A stretch of 64,000 nucleotides of DNA from Fennellomyces sp. T-0311 (taxonomy: Eukaryota > Mucoromycota > Mucoromycetes > Mucorales > Lichtheimiaceae): positions 1,488,001 to 1,552,000 of the forward strand of contig JALLLT010000003.1 in the NCBI GenBank assembly GCA_025266875.1, in the 5' to 3' direction. A model generated the notes under the pieces. The model saw nothing but the letters and a program-made list of their open reading frames with translations. It was not told where the DNA came from and ran no database searches. The translations under genes and the position numbers were made by a program. This document shows positions 1 through 10,123 of the stretch, in pieces; positions within the stretch are counted from its first letter, which is position 1; each line of letters starts with the position of its first letter.

Positions 1-255
1 TGCTGAATATACTTTAATTGGATGCTTCGAATACATAGAAGATTATACATACGTATTCCGCCATTGACAGAGTGAGTACATACCGGAAGGAAGATGGTGA
101 CTTGTCAGTCGCTTGTCCTTGTGACATTTTATTTATTGCTGCAACTGTAGCTGAAGCATTGACACAAGGATAACGTAAGCAAAAGTAACTAAGATAGAAA
201 AATCAAAACTCATTGTATTGAATCGTAGCACTAGTACGACAGCATACTACGGCGT
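1..255. repeat. Diverged dispersed repeat, copy 1
   Basis: This stretch resembles 16811-17070 in the same orientation. Shared landmarks in the same order are AATTGGATG.TTCGAATA, a TTGACAGA block, ACTTGTCA.TCGC.TTGTCCTTG, a GCAAC..CAGCTG.A block and a CATTGTA block. Indels and substitutions are frequent, so both are old copies. I see no open reading frame in it. It could be a decayed non-autonomous element; the left end may lie outside the window. Confidence 0.6.
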
Positions 256-2262
256 ATCGATAATGTGTATATACGTATATATAAACTTGATTTTAAACCT
301 TTGTAAGCACGATTTTGACCGGCCACAACTTGGTGCATAGTATTTCCATCTGGGTCCTCCAAAAGGTCATTACTATACGTTAATTTAGTTTTTTTTCTGC
401 ACTTTTATCATATTGCTTAAAGTTCCCTAAGATTGTCTTTTCTGTCAATTACATTAAGCTTTTAGACTACTCATATAAATTTTATGGCGTTACGTATGCA
501 ATGTCACAAGAAACTATTGCAAAACTATGTAATCTGATGTACTGTCCAAATTAAGCGGGTTCATAAAGGCATATGGATCGCACTCATATTCACAAAGATT
601 CCAGTAAACGCTGACCGGTGTATCCATGCTAAATCAATAGCATGACAGAAATAGATCATATATGCATATCAACACCGTAGTAGTGGATGGCACAACAGCA
701 AATTCGATTTGTTAAATTATCGTCACAAGGTGAACCGGTTACGTACGCAGTCGCCACCGAAATACGACACTACGCATCCTTATACTTAATTTGTTATCAA
801 GGACAGGAGGATGTTACATCATCCACATACCAGTATCTGCACGTTGTTTTTGCTTTCTGTTTATTAATTATTCATATGTCAAATGGCCCCCATGTTTAAT
901 AATACAAGGCTCTTGAAAAACTGGCATCATGGATTCTGTTGCCACAACGTCCTATTCAGTCCAAGTCTTTTTGTATCACGGACCTTTTGCTCCACGTGCC
1001 TCGAGCAAGTCGGGAAGACTTGCTCATCCTTTTGCATAGTACGTTACAATCATATGATTCATTTGCAGTCGTGCCCCACAAACATCGTCAACTCTAATGG
1101 TATGTCTTCCGTTTCATTTTTCATGCACCACGTTGGGGGAGGGGGTACTACAGTTTATGCCTCGATCATTTGATAAAAGAAAATCAGACTATCGTTGTTA
1201 TTTCACAATGCTTATTTGATCATCGGAACGCTTACTGTCACTTCCGTATCATCGGATGCAGATAGATTGGATGTTACACAGAGAGAGATCCCTCTGACTC
1301 ATATTTGTTTATCTCTACAAACCCTGCTGTGGCTACGCACATAATGCAATCACGGAGCGGTACAAAAAAAATGGGATAATAGGTGAATTTCCGTATTAAA
1401 GTCAACTTGTGATGTCGAAAAGGATGAAGCTGTAATGCGTATGACGTACATTGAGAAAAGGCGGGCTGCACTGTGATCTCGGTTTGAAATACTGGTATTT
1501 CATAAAAGCAACAGTCCCGTTTCATATTCTACGGTATGGGGTAGTACTGTAGGCGGTCTAAATTATAAAATTCAGGTGTCAGAGAAGCAGAATGAAACGT
1601 GCCAAGGTGTGATGTCAGCAATCTTTCTACATATTCACGCTGCATTACGCGTATAATTGGTTGCACGTATATTCATGCCATGCATGCTTTTTTTTTTCTT
1701 ACAGATATGCAACGCATAGGAAAGAGGCTGTAACATTCTCTTAGTGTATCATTTCAAATTATCGTCGGACCTCGTGGCGCTGTTGCTGCATGCCACGTAA
1801 ATGGTGTCACTCAATCGAAGCAACCACGAAGTTGGACCCAAGAAAAAAAATAACTCTGGAAGTTATCACGCGGCGTGCACACAATTTAACTGCATAATCT
1901 GAACAATTGCTTAAGCAAATTTCACGTGAAAATAAACGTCTTAGGCGCCATCCGTCGTTATGGTTACACACGCTCCTCGAATGCTGCAAAGGAATAAATA
2001 AATAAAGAAAGAAAAAGGGGGGAGGCTGTGCGTAAAAGCCAAGACCACTTGCCTGATAGCCTGTTTACAAACAACAGTTGTGTGTGTAAAAATAAACTCT
2101 GCTATGCACATTGACGCAATATTTTTATTGGTTGGCTAGGTCGGTAACAGCATCGGTACCGCTCCATAAATGGAAAAAGCTGAAGCAAGCCAAGAGAAAT
2201 GAAATAGGGACCCAGGAGCCCGGCTAAAGTTGGTGACACATGGATCGAAATCAATCGCTGCT
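256..2262. other. Intergenic DNA, no supported gene
   Basis: Only short open frames without recognisable motifs or consistent splice structure are present. The DNA is AT-rich with short homopolymer runs. I see no RNA gene. Confidence 0.6.
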
Positions 2263-2270
2263 TATATAAA
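2263..2270 (+). promoter_or_regulatory. TATA-box-like element upstream of the kinase gene
   Basis: The octamer TATATAAA lies 81 bp upstream of the kinase ATG, followed by a pyrimidine-rich stretch (TTTCTTTATTTCTTTTTCTC) that runs to the start codon. Position and composition fit a fungal core promoter and transcript start region. The assignment is inference. Confidence 0.45.
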
Positions 2271-2350
2271 AGAAACGCCAGTTTTTATTTTCTACACTTT
2301 CCTGCCAAAAAGTCCAACTTCTTTTTCTTTATTTCTTTTTCTCAAGCACA

Positions 2351-3693
2351 ATGACTCGCTGGTTCAACTCAACCGCCATTCAATTCCATCGTCCTTGGAA
2401 ACACGAAGAGCGCCTTCATAGACGTTCATTATCAGAAATCATCAGTACCAACCGCCGTTACGTTCAGCAATATCGCTTACTTCACGAAATTGGATGTGGA
2501 TCAACGGGTGTGGTCTATCTTGCTGTGGATAAAAAGACCAATGTTCAATATGTAATGTTTGAGAAAAGAAATGTAAACATATTTTTTCACATGTTTGCTA
2601 ATGTGAACGAAATAGGCGATCAAGGAATTGAGTAAATCACGTTTGCAGCGTCAGCAACACAATGATTTCCTGCGACTGGCAGGACCACGACCTTGTTACG
2701 GACTTGGTGTAACATCAGGACAAGAATCTCTTGGCTCAGAAAACAAGCGCCGACGTCTTGTGCCAAGTGTCAACGAAGCGGATGTCTTGAAACTCCTAGA
2801 TCATCCGAACATCATTCGACTTGTACAAACCATTGATGATCCCGAAGGTGACTCCATTTATCTAGGTAAACGTTTTTTTTTTCTTCTACTATTCCGAAAG
2901 TCTCCGCTCTTACTTACTCTGATATTATACTCTCAGTCATGGAAATGGCAGAAAAAGGAGCTATTATGAATATTGCATCCAATACAACAGTCAAACCTTA
3001 CTCTCAAGAAAAATGTCGAAGCTACTTTGGTCAGCTGGTTGACGCAATTGGCTATTGTAAGTCTTTACCATTTTTAGTTTGTGCCCGATGACCTAACTGA
3101 CTTATTTTTAGTGCATCAACAAGGATTTGTTCATCGTGGTAAGATTGCATACATGTTTACATATCTAGAAAGATTCTGATGAATTGGGATGTATAGATAT
3201 CAAGCCAGACAATTTGCTTTTGACGCGAGATGATGCTGTCAAGTTGATTGATTTTGGCAGTGCCACGAGGAGTGATGAAACATCGTCTCTGCCTCCATCT
3301 ACTTCCGCGGGTACTCCTGCTTTCATGGCCCCTGAACTCCTGCGACGTGGACGTGATCGGTCTCAACAAAAACCTCCTGCAACTGCTGCAGATATTTGGT
3401 CCATGGGAATTACTTTGTACTGTTTATCGTATGGTCATTTGCCCTTTGAAAAACCAAGTCTTTTGGAACTCTATGAGGATATCCAAAACAATAGGTACCG
3501 TATTGACAGACCGTTTGTTCATCTGTTCAGTCGCTAATAAGCATTGGTTTACAGTATAACTCATCCCGCTGACGCGGATTCTGACTTGTCCGATCTGTTG
3601 GATCGTATGCTTGCCAAAGACCCAGCTAGACGTATCACCATTGATGAGATCAAGGCTCACCCGTGGATGATTGACGACAAGACCAAAACCTAG
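2351..3693 (+). CDS. CaMKK/SNF1-activating-type serine/threonine kinase
   Basis: Predicted 344-residue protein kinase in six exons: 2351-2551, 2616-2865, 2937-3056, 3112-3138, 3197-3494, 3555-3693. All phases fit. The glycine loop (GCGSTGVVYL, about residues 48-57), the AIK lysine (about 70), HRDIKPDN (198-205), the DFG motif, the GTPAFMAPE activation segment and the DIWSMGITLYCL helix are all visible. The text around VNEADVLKLLDHPNII and the MEMAEKGAIMNI hinge resembles the CaMKK / Ssp1 / Sak1-Tos3-Elm1 group, which phosphorylates the SNF1/AMPK activation loop. The protein is close to a bare kinase domain, much shorter than the yeast members, with no long regulatory tail. The ATG at 2351 is the first in frame and follows a TATA-like box and pyrimidine tract. 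The kinase call is firm; the subfamily is inferred from motif resemblance. Confidence 0.87.
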
Positions 3694-4184
3694 CCAACTT
3701 TTTATGCTTTTCAAATACCAAGTGGACAAGTCTCTATGTATGCTGCTCTCAAGTCGAACCTGCGCGGGCGCTACCCAGGATCGTGCTATAACCTTTGGCA
3801 ACCTCTACCTCTCTCATCCAAGCGAGAACCCCCACCCTCCGCGGAAACATGCTTTCCTTCAGCATGGAAACAACAACTCATATTACATTTTTGTGATGGC
3901 CTACTATTTGTTATGCAGTGCTTTATGCCTTCTTTTTACAGTTATGATACACAACTATGCCCGTCATTTACATTACTTATGCTTCCCCTCCTTTCGATAT
4001 TATATACAGAATAAATACACGCGACGACTTGAACCACGAATAAAGCCATGTCGCTGATTATCTATCTAGTCAAAGATGACATGGACCCATTGATTTCCAG
4101 TCGAATCGTCAAGAGCACTCGCTAACCGAATCGATAAGCAGCTGCTGGAAATGACATGGACTGTAAAAGTGCACTTACTCTTCA
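3694..4184. other. 3' flank between convergent genes
   Basis: This segment lies between the stop codons of the kinase gene (plus) and the SIVA-like gene (minus). It contains AATAAA at about 4010, suitable as a polyadenylation signal for the kinase transcript. Open frames here show no motifs. Confidence 0.5.
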
Positions 4185-4652
4185 TTAATGCCCTTGTTTG
4201 CAAGAGGGACAAAATACTTGATCCATCGATGACGAGTGGCTTCATATCAATGAGTCACCTTTATCGATCCATGCAACCCGTAAACTTACTCGATGGTGGA
4301 ACATCTCGAACAGTAGACGCCCATACAGACACTGCATGGCTGGGTGCACTCGATACAGATATCGTGTTCGCAGTGCCTGCACTTTTCACACGTTGTTCCT
4401 CGATTACACCACCAGCACTTATTCACAGTTTGCGGTTGAGGTATTGTGGGTGGACGGTGCTGCGCGTTCATAAGAAGGTCAAACGTCCTTTGAGCTATAT
4501 CGGCAAAAGAAAAGGTTCAGGAATCCAAGACCCAATGCTTGCTGAATCGATCGGTCATTACCTTGAGCTTGTTTTTCAGCTTCGTCTTGTTTTACTCTTT
4601 GCCATAATACATTGACAAAATCACCATCGTCGCGTTGCCGTTTACGACTCAT
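4185..4652 (-). CDS. SIVA-like cysteine-rich zinc-binding protein
   Basis: Predicted 116-residue protein in three exons (minus strand 4652-4562, 4494-4290, 4239-4185). The N-terminus is charged (starts MSRKRQRDDGDFVNVLW). It is followed by RTFDLLMNAQ and a dense cysteine cluster: CWWC, CEKCRHCEHDICIEC, CSVCMGVYCSRC, then a final CPSC after the last intron. The spacing resembles the C-terminal zinc-binding region of the SIVA family, known in animals as an apoptosis and TNF-receptor-associated adaptor. The role in fungi is unknown to me. The gene reads toward the kinase and starts 76 bp from the divergent L1-domain gene. The first exon is assigned from frame continuity (Q|AQRTF) and good GT-AG sites. 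Family call is moderate because it rests on cysteine pattern and length. Confidence 0.7.
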
Positions 4653-4728
4653 CGAAAAAGGGACAAACTTGGATTTTTCTTTTGGCGGAAGCCCAACTTT
4701 TTTTTTTTATTTTATTTTGCAGGTGACA
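4653..4728. promoter_or_regulatory. Short bidirectional promoter region
   Basis: Only 76 bp separate the start codons of the SIVA-like gene (minus) and the L1-domain gene (plus). It contains a long T/A tract just upstream of the plus-strand start. The two genes must share control elements or overlap in their 5' untranslated regions. Confidence 0.55.
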
Positions 4729-5689
4729 ATGTTAAAGATCGATGACAATAAAGTAAGCACTTGGAGAAAAAGTAGATCTCATTGAAATTAACTCTTGATC
4801 ATGAAAAGGCGCGAAAAGCATTCAAAGCACTGTACAAACATGAACAACAAAAGAAAAACGCTTCGGTGGAAACCGTTTGGCTCACGATCGCAACCAAAAA
4901 CAACATTGATCTTGTGAAAAGCGCTCCACTCTGCATGTAACGAAATGAGGCTCGAATAAAAAATAAAAGCTTCAGGCGTGTGACACTAACGATGGGTTAG
5001 ACCTCTTCGACATGCAGTTCAAACACCCGAAACACAGCGATGCTTATTCACCAAGGATCCGCAAAAGACGTTCAAAGACTTGCTGATATCCAAAAAGATC
5101 AAGGGCGTGCACAAGGTTATTGGCATCTCGAAGTTAAAAAAGGAATACGCTTCGTCCGAAAAGAAGCGGCAGTTGCTGTCAGATTACGGCGCGTTTTTGG
5201 CGGATAAGCGGATCGCGCATTTGTTGCCAAGGGTACTCGGCAAAGAGTTTTACAAGAAGCGAAAGTAGGTACTTCGCATTACCATAGCAATTCATAGCTC
5301 TGACAGGTTTGCAGAGAACCTATGCCGGTGGATCTGAGAGCCGAAGATCTTCAAAAAGAAATCCTGCGAGCTGTCCGGTCAACGTATATGCATTTCAATT
5401 ACGGCAAATTTTAGTAAGTGTGGAGAACTGCGTGCGGATGTGCACGGTGACTGACCCATTGCTCAGCGCGGTGAGGATCGCGACGACGGGACAAAGCGAC
5501 ATCCAAGCATTTGAAAACTGTATCGAAGCATTACCGCATATCTTAAAGGGAGTGGTTGGGGGCTCGAAGAACATCCGGTCATTGCAGATCAAAACGTCCG
5601 AGTCCATGAGTCTGCCGTTGTACGAGGATGGAGAACAAGACGATGAGGTGGAAGAGGAAGGGGACGAAGAGGAGTGGGAAGACTATTAA
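4729..5689 (+). CDS. Ribosomal L1-domain ribosome-biogenesis protein (UTP30/CIC1/RSL1D1-like)
   Basis: Predicted 245-residue protein in five exons: 4729-4752, 4809-4936, 5001-5264, 5315-5413, 5467-5689. The spliced protein runs MLKIDDNK|ARKAFKALYKH, then CIPLRH, CLFTKDPQKTFKDLL, a KVIGISKLKKEY block, FLADKRIAHLLPRVLGKEFY, PMPVDL and an acidic tail (about 17 residues rich in D and E). FLADKRI..LLP..LGK.FY followed by P.PVDL is the hallmark of the L1-domain family that includes yeast Utp30 and Cic1 and human RSL1D1. These act in nucleolar pre-rRNA processing. Each splice junction restores frame, and the intron at 4937-5000 has a CACTAAC-like branch site. The initial exon codes for only eight residues. 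UTP30 is favoured over CIC1 by the short length. Confidence 0.82.
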
Positions 5690-5755
5690 TGCAAAAATAC
5701 GGCCATAATAAAAAAAAAATAATTTAAGACGCGCTTCCTTTCCACCCAAAACACA

Positions 5756-6772
5756 ATGGCTGGCACAAAGCGAACCAAGGGATCCTTCGACGACGACTAC
5801 TACGAGCGAGGTTCGTCTTCCAAACGGGTTCGCTTCAAGAGCCAACGACGACGCGATTCGACATCTCCACCGGCCGACATTGAGTTCGATCATGAAGACG
5901 CGCTTGAACCGGTCAAGAAGCGGAGAGGCCAGGTCAATACGGAAGAACTTAGCGACGATGAGGAGGTGGGCGGCGGCGTTTACAGCAGCGGTTCCGACGA
6001 TGACGAGAGTGATGGAGAAGAGAAAGGCAAAGGCAAAGCAACCGCACAAGATGACGATGATTTCGACATGTTTGGAGATGCGCCGGCAGAACCGCAACAG
6101 AAAAAGAGCAAGGGCAAACGTCGGTTAGATCTCAGTGAGATCGAAGGTCAAGAGCTCGATTCCCGCGATGTGGATTCGGAGGATGAGGACGGAAACAAGG
6201 AGCCCAAGCTGACGGCATTCAATATGCGGCAGGAGATGGAGGAAGGAAGTTTTGACCAGCAAGGCAATTATCACGTCAACAAGGCGGATCCGCAAGCAAT
6301 TCATGATCGATGGTTGGAAGGAGTGTCTCGCAAGGACATGGCGCGGGCCAAGGATGCGCAGATAAAGCGAGAGCAAGCAGAGGCGGTGAAAGAGGCAGAA
6401 CGACAGGCCAATGTGCCGCAGACCAAGACGGATGTGTATCGCGAGCTGGTCAAATACCTGAAGCCTGGAGAGACTGTCGGCCAGGCGATTGGCAAGCTAA
6501 GCAGCAATGCGTCGACGGCCAAAGTGCCCAAGTGGAAGCAAAAGCTGATGGAAAAGAAGAACCGAAACAAAAAGCAGACGGCGCCGGTGTCGGAAGCGGA
6601 CGAGGCCGAACGGCAAAGGAAGGTGGAGCGACTCACAGAGCTGGCAGACCAGATGATGGCACTGGGACACTTTGGCGTTTACGACGACAGTTTTGAAGAG
6701 ATGGTTGTGGATCTGAGACGTGCAGGAGTTGTTCCACCGAATTGGATGCCTGGCGACGATGCCCCTCTGTAA
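5756..6772 (+). CDS. CD2BP2/Lin1-like U5 snRNP protein lacking the GYF domain
   Basis: Single-exon 338-residue protein starting ACACAATGGCTGG. It is rich in D, E, K and R, with a basic N-terminus (KRTKGSFDDDYYERGSSSKR), an acidic middle, and the diagnostic block LTAFNMRQEMEEGSFDQQGN followed by YHVNKADPQAIHDRWLEGVS. That block matches the CD2BP2 / Lin1 / Snu40 family, which binds Prp6-type factors in U5 snRNP assembly. Family members normally end in a GYF domain that binds proline-rich peptides. Here the protein ends WMPGDDAPL, and neither a W..Y..GYF-type motif nor a further exon is visible before the next gene, 47 bp downstream. It lies 66 bp after the L1-domain gene in the same direction. 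The family call is good; loss of GYF is seen directly. Confidence 0.8.
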   Translation: MAGTKRTKGSFDDDYYERGSSSKRVRFKSQRRRDSTSPPADIEFDHEDALEPVKKRRGQVNTEELSDDEEVGGGVYSSGSDDDESDGEEKGKGKATAQDDDDFDMFGDAPAEPQQKKSKGKRRLDLSEIEGQELDSRDVDSEDEDGNKEPKLTAFNMRQEMEEGSFDQQGNYHVNKADPQAIHDRWLEGVSRKDMARAKDAQIKREQAEAVKEAERQANVPQTKTDVYRELVKYLKPGETVGQAIGKLSSNASTAKVPKWKQKLMEKKNRNKKQTAPVSEADEAERQRKVERLTELADQMMALGHFGVYDDSFEEMVVDLRRAGVVPPNWMPGDDAPL

Positions 6773-6819
6773 CACAAGCCTTTTCTCTCGTAATAATAAA
6801 AAATCCCCTTTTGTCCGTC

Positions 6820-7968
6820 ATGCAATCCTACAACATGCTGCCACAAGTCGACCAGTCGTTGCGACATATTCTGCATCATCGCGAGGCGTATGTCAAGGAC
6901 CGCCAGCAACGCCATTTGCAACGGCGACCGTTCATTGTGGGAGTGTCGGGATGTCAGGGCAGCGGCAAGACTACACTTTGCGACACGCTCGAACATTTGC
7001 TTAGCAATGAACCCCACAACCTCAACGTCGTCAGCTTTTCCCTTGACGACTTGTATTTGACCAGAGAAGACCAGGCCAAACTCGCCGCAGCCAATCCGGA
7101 CAACAAGCTTCTTCAGCAACGCGGTCAACCCGGTTCGCATGATCTGCGGCTGGCCCAGCGCACCTTCAAAGACCTCCTCGATCCGGACTGCGCGTCGGCA
7201 GCCATCCCATCCTACGACAAGTCGTGCTTTGGTGGGCTCGGTGATCGACGCGATAAGGCGCAATGGAAGACCGTGTATGCGCCCTACGATATCATTCTGT
7301 TTGAGGGCTGGTCGCAAGGGTTCAAGCCATTGCCACCCGCTGAACTCAAACGCATGTACTCCGAAGCAACCGGACGCATGTCTTTGCAGCCCCTCTCCAG
7401 CTTGGAACAGATCAATCGGTATCTGGCACAGTACGAGAGCGACCTGTACTCGTTTTTCGATATCTTTATCCACTTGTCGCCAGCTGACCCCGAGCAAGTG
7501 TACAAGTGGCGTCTGCAGCAGGAGCATCATATGAAGGCTACCAGAGGCGTCGATGGTATGGCGGATGACGCCGTGCGTGCCTTCGTCGACACCTACATGC
7601 CAGCCTATGAGCTGTATCTTCCTCGGCTGGATAGAGTGGGATTCTTTGGACAGGGATTGCGGGGGGAATCTCTCAAGCCCTATGAGGGACCGACACGGGC
7701 GGATGGCGGATACAGTGGCCCGGAACGCCACCTGCGACTCGTGTTGGATCAGGACAGAAAGGTCATCCGTACCCAGCATATGAAGGAAACTGTCCTGGTC
7801 GATAGTCCCGTGCTTGGCAGTAACAATGCTGGTGGTGGTGCAGTCGCTCGGTTCAGCACAACCCGCTTCCTGTTCAGCTGCACCATGATTGGCTTACTGA
7901 GCTACTTTGGCTTCGCTCGCCGCCGGAGGATCGTTGATGCGGTTGCAAGATTAGCACGTGCCAAATAA
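6820..7968 (+). CDS. Glycerate-kinase-like P-loop kinase (Tda10 family) with C-terminal hydrophobic helix
   Basis: Single-exon 382-residue protein. A Walker A motif, GVSGCQGSGKTT, lies at about residues 41-52. It is followed by SFSLDDLYLT, RGQPGSHD, PSYDKSCFGGLGDR and IILFEGWSQGF, the motif series of the D-glycerate 3-kinase / yeast Tda10 family. The family phosphorylates glycerate in plants; the fungal substrate is uncertain. The ATG at 6820 was chosen because an in-frame ATG at 6742 would overlap the upstream gene and adds residues that do not resemble the family. The last 35 residues carry a hydrophobic stretch (FLFSCTMIGLLSYFGF) flanked by RRRR, which looks like a tail anchor. I do not know this from the yeast protein, so membrane attachment is an inference. 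Confidence 0.83.
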   Translation: MQSYNMLPQVDQSLRHILHHREAYVKDRQQRHLQRRPFIVGVSGCQGSGKTTLCDTLEHLLSNEPHNLNVVSFSLDDLYLTREDQAKLAAANPDNKLLQQRGQPGSHDLRLAQRTFKDLLDPDCASAAIPSYDKSCFGGLGDRRDKAQWKTVYAPYDIILFEGWSQGFKPLPPAELKRMYSEATGRMSLQPLSSLEQINRYLAQYESDLYSFFDIFIHLSPADPEQVYKWRLQQEHHMKATRGVDGMADDAVRAFVDTYMPAYELYLPRLDRVGFFGQGLRGESLKPYEGPTRADGGYSGPERHLRLVLDQDRKVIRTQHMKETVLVDSPVLGSNNAGGGAVARFSTTRFLFSCTMIGLLSYFGFARRRRIVDAVARLARAK

Positions 7969-8251
7969 ACTCGTTCCTAGTCATCCATTGCTATTTTATT
8001 GCTTGTATACGCTATGGCAGCAGCAGTATAATATTCTTTACAACACGCGCACGAATATAAGAATAATACGCGCACGCAAGGCGAGGCTTACTATCATCTA
8101 ATGTGCAAATAAGGCGATAGTAAAAACGATGTGCGTAACACTCAGCAAGAGCAGTGTGTGTCACATCCATCGTCCTTTTCCATGTTTGCATGAATTGGTG
8201 TTGCTTCTCTTTTGCACACATAATTTTTCGTTAAAAGGTCAACAGGACATC

Positions 8252-8620
8252 ATGGAAGGTCGGCCGCACAAAGAAAAAGAGCAGCAGCCTGAAGCAGACG
8301 CACCGTTTGTACAAAAAGAACGGTCCGCGCACGAAACAATGCCCGAGCCGCCAACCAACGTTTCTGGTAGAACCAAACGGGGTGCCCAGATGGGTTGGGA
8401 TGCCCCGGCACGACAAAGGATCAAGATATCCATAAAAATCCAGGACCCGGGACCCTCTCTGGAATCTGTATCTGTCAATCTCAATTTTGGCCACGACATG
8501 TATGCCATCGTGGACAGGAGCCACGAAGTAAGCAGAAACAACAAAAGCAGTTGGTGTCGTGAATCTTACAAAAGCCGATCCAACAAATAGAAGAGAGATT
8601 GCTCTGATGATGACGACTAA
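8252..8620 (+). CDS. Small charged orphan protein
   Basis: Predicted 101-residue protein in two exons (8252-8527, 8591-8620). The first exon encodes a charged, proline-containing N-terminus (MEGRPHKEKEQQPEADAPF), then RTKRGAQMGWDAPARQRIKI and a segment ending GHDMYAIVDRSHE. The second exon adds KRDCSDDDD before the stop. The GTAAGC donor and AAATAG acceptor keep frame. I recognise no domain. The ATG was preferred over an upstream in-frame codon because it follows a T-rich leader. It may be a genuine lineage-specific gene or a fragment. Confidence 0.4.
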
Positions 8621-9138
8621 ACAAGCTTTGATTCGGATACGTGAAGCTCCAAACTACAAGCCAAGAAACGCTTTTCACTCTGTATATACTCTTATTCCTT
8701 TGCATGTATCAAATTGTTTCATCGATAAAAGCGCTGTCGGTAATACTTGATTGACTCCAGTCCGCTCAACCTTGCATGAAAATCGAGCTTGCCTTTTTTT
8801 ATTTTACTTCCAATAATTCAATGACGCAGAGCACAGGCACTTTGCTGTTCAGAACCAGGCTACAAAAAAACTCAATTGACAAGAGGCAGGGTCAGAACCC
8901 GATGAGCGCAGATGCTGTAGCATTCTCAGAAACAGACTTGAGCTTCGTTCAAAAAGCGTTGGTCCGCAGCCCATCATACAGTACGATCTGGTATCAGCAC
9001 GTATTATTTTGTGAGGAAAGCTATTCAAGGTACGTATTCTTACTGCTAAACTTTCTCAGATAAATGCACCTTTGATTTGCTACCGCATATATTCGAACAA
9101 GGTACTTTTTATTAAACCCGGATACACACCTTACTTAG

Positions 9139-9250
9139 GAGATTGAGCTTGATCGTTGGGTAAAGTTGGCATATCAAAAGAAGTACAGGGTTAATGCAAA
9201 ATGGTTATAACTGCAACGTCCTGGAATTGGCCAAAATCTTGCACAGGGGA
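9139..9250 (+). pseudogene. Decayed copy of the last exon of the PWWP gene
   Basis: After an acceptor-like TTACTTAG the frame reads E-I-E-L-D-R-WVKLAYQKKYRV, closely matching EVHLDYWVKLAYQKDYTV, the start of exon 6 of the PWWP gene at 20216. An extra base around 9192-9200 shifts the frame. The match then resumes as NGYNCNVLELAKIL against DGYDCKAELGKVL. The intron boundary is preserved at the same codon, so this derives from a genomic duplication rather than a spliced copy. I could not recognise the upstream exons of the paralogue; the open frame at 8776-9060 may hold eroded parts. The lesion could also be bypassed by an unseen splice, but pseudogene is the simpler reading. Confidence 0.6.
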
Positions 9251-10123
9251 ACCGGGTGAAAAAAAAAGTAGCTACGGGCTGCTCCATCGTTTTATGACGT
9301 TTTTTGCGTGTCAACTATATCATTATTCCATCTGATACATCTAAGTACTTTTACTATTATAAGCGTATGTATGCTGTGCAAAATGTCCAAATGGTATAGT
9401 GAACACATACTACTTGTTTGGCGTTTGTATACTTAATAAACTGTCAGGTACTAAAATAATGGCTCCTTTGGACGTCACAACTGCTTCTCTTTCCGTTAAC
9501 AGTAAAAGTCAAGATCCCCTCTGCCACAACAGACAAAAGCCAGACAAATACCGAGGATGATCGCTTTCACAAAGCCTCGCAACAGATATCAGCTAGTGAA
9601 TTACATACAAATACTGCCAGCCCCCGCTTATTGCGAACGGTGGAAGGTTTCGCTGACTGTACTAAAGTAGCAACCGTGGATAAACGTAGTAATTCTGCCT
9701 TTTTTTGGTACATAACATCATACATTGCAGCAGTTTGTAACCATGACCACTATGTATCAGTTTATATCGTGCATCGATGTCAAGCTTTTGTACGTGGCTA
9801 AGAAAGTATTCGTCAGAGCCTAGAATTGTCAAAAGAAAAGTGTATGCAGGAGACTTCATAATCATGTCGACAGTAATAAAAAGCGGTGAGATAGACAGCA
9901 ATCTTGCTGTGCTTTTACGTCTGCCTATTTGATCTGAACCATAGCAGACTTTTCCTACATATCAATGACAAATAGCTGTTCTTGAACATGCTTCAGCTAT
10001 TGCGCGTGGGGAGCCGTCACAAAGCACGTACTGTTTATTTTGCTATTGTATTCATGTATACGGATTATTAGTTTCGAGCTTCCCACGTGGCCACATTTTT
10101 TTTTTGCTTCCTGCTTCACAACA
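9251..10123. other. Intergenic DNA, no supported gene
   Basis: No domain-bearing frame, RNA gene or clear repeat was recognised between the PWWP-paralogue relic and the NUMOD4-HNH gene. Confidence 0.55.

Noticed and set aside
6679..7779. 366-codon minus-strand open frame
   Set aside because: It lies antisense to the glycerate-kinase-like gene, whose motifs are clear, and has no motif of its own.
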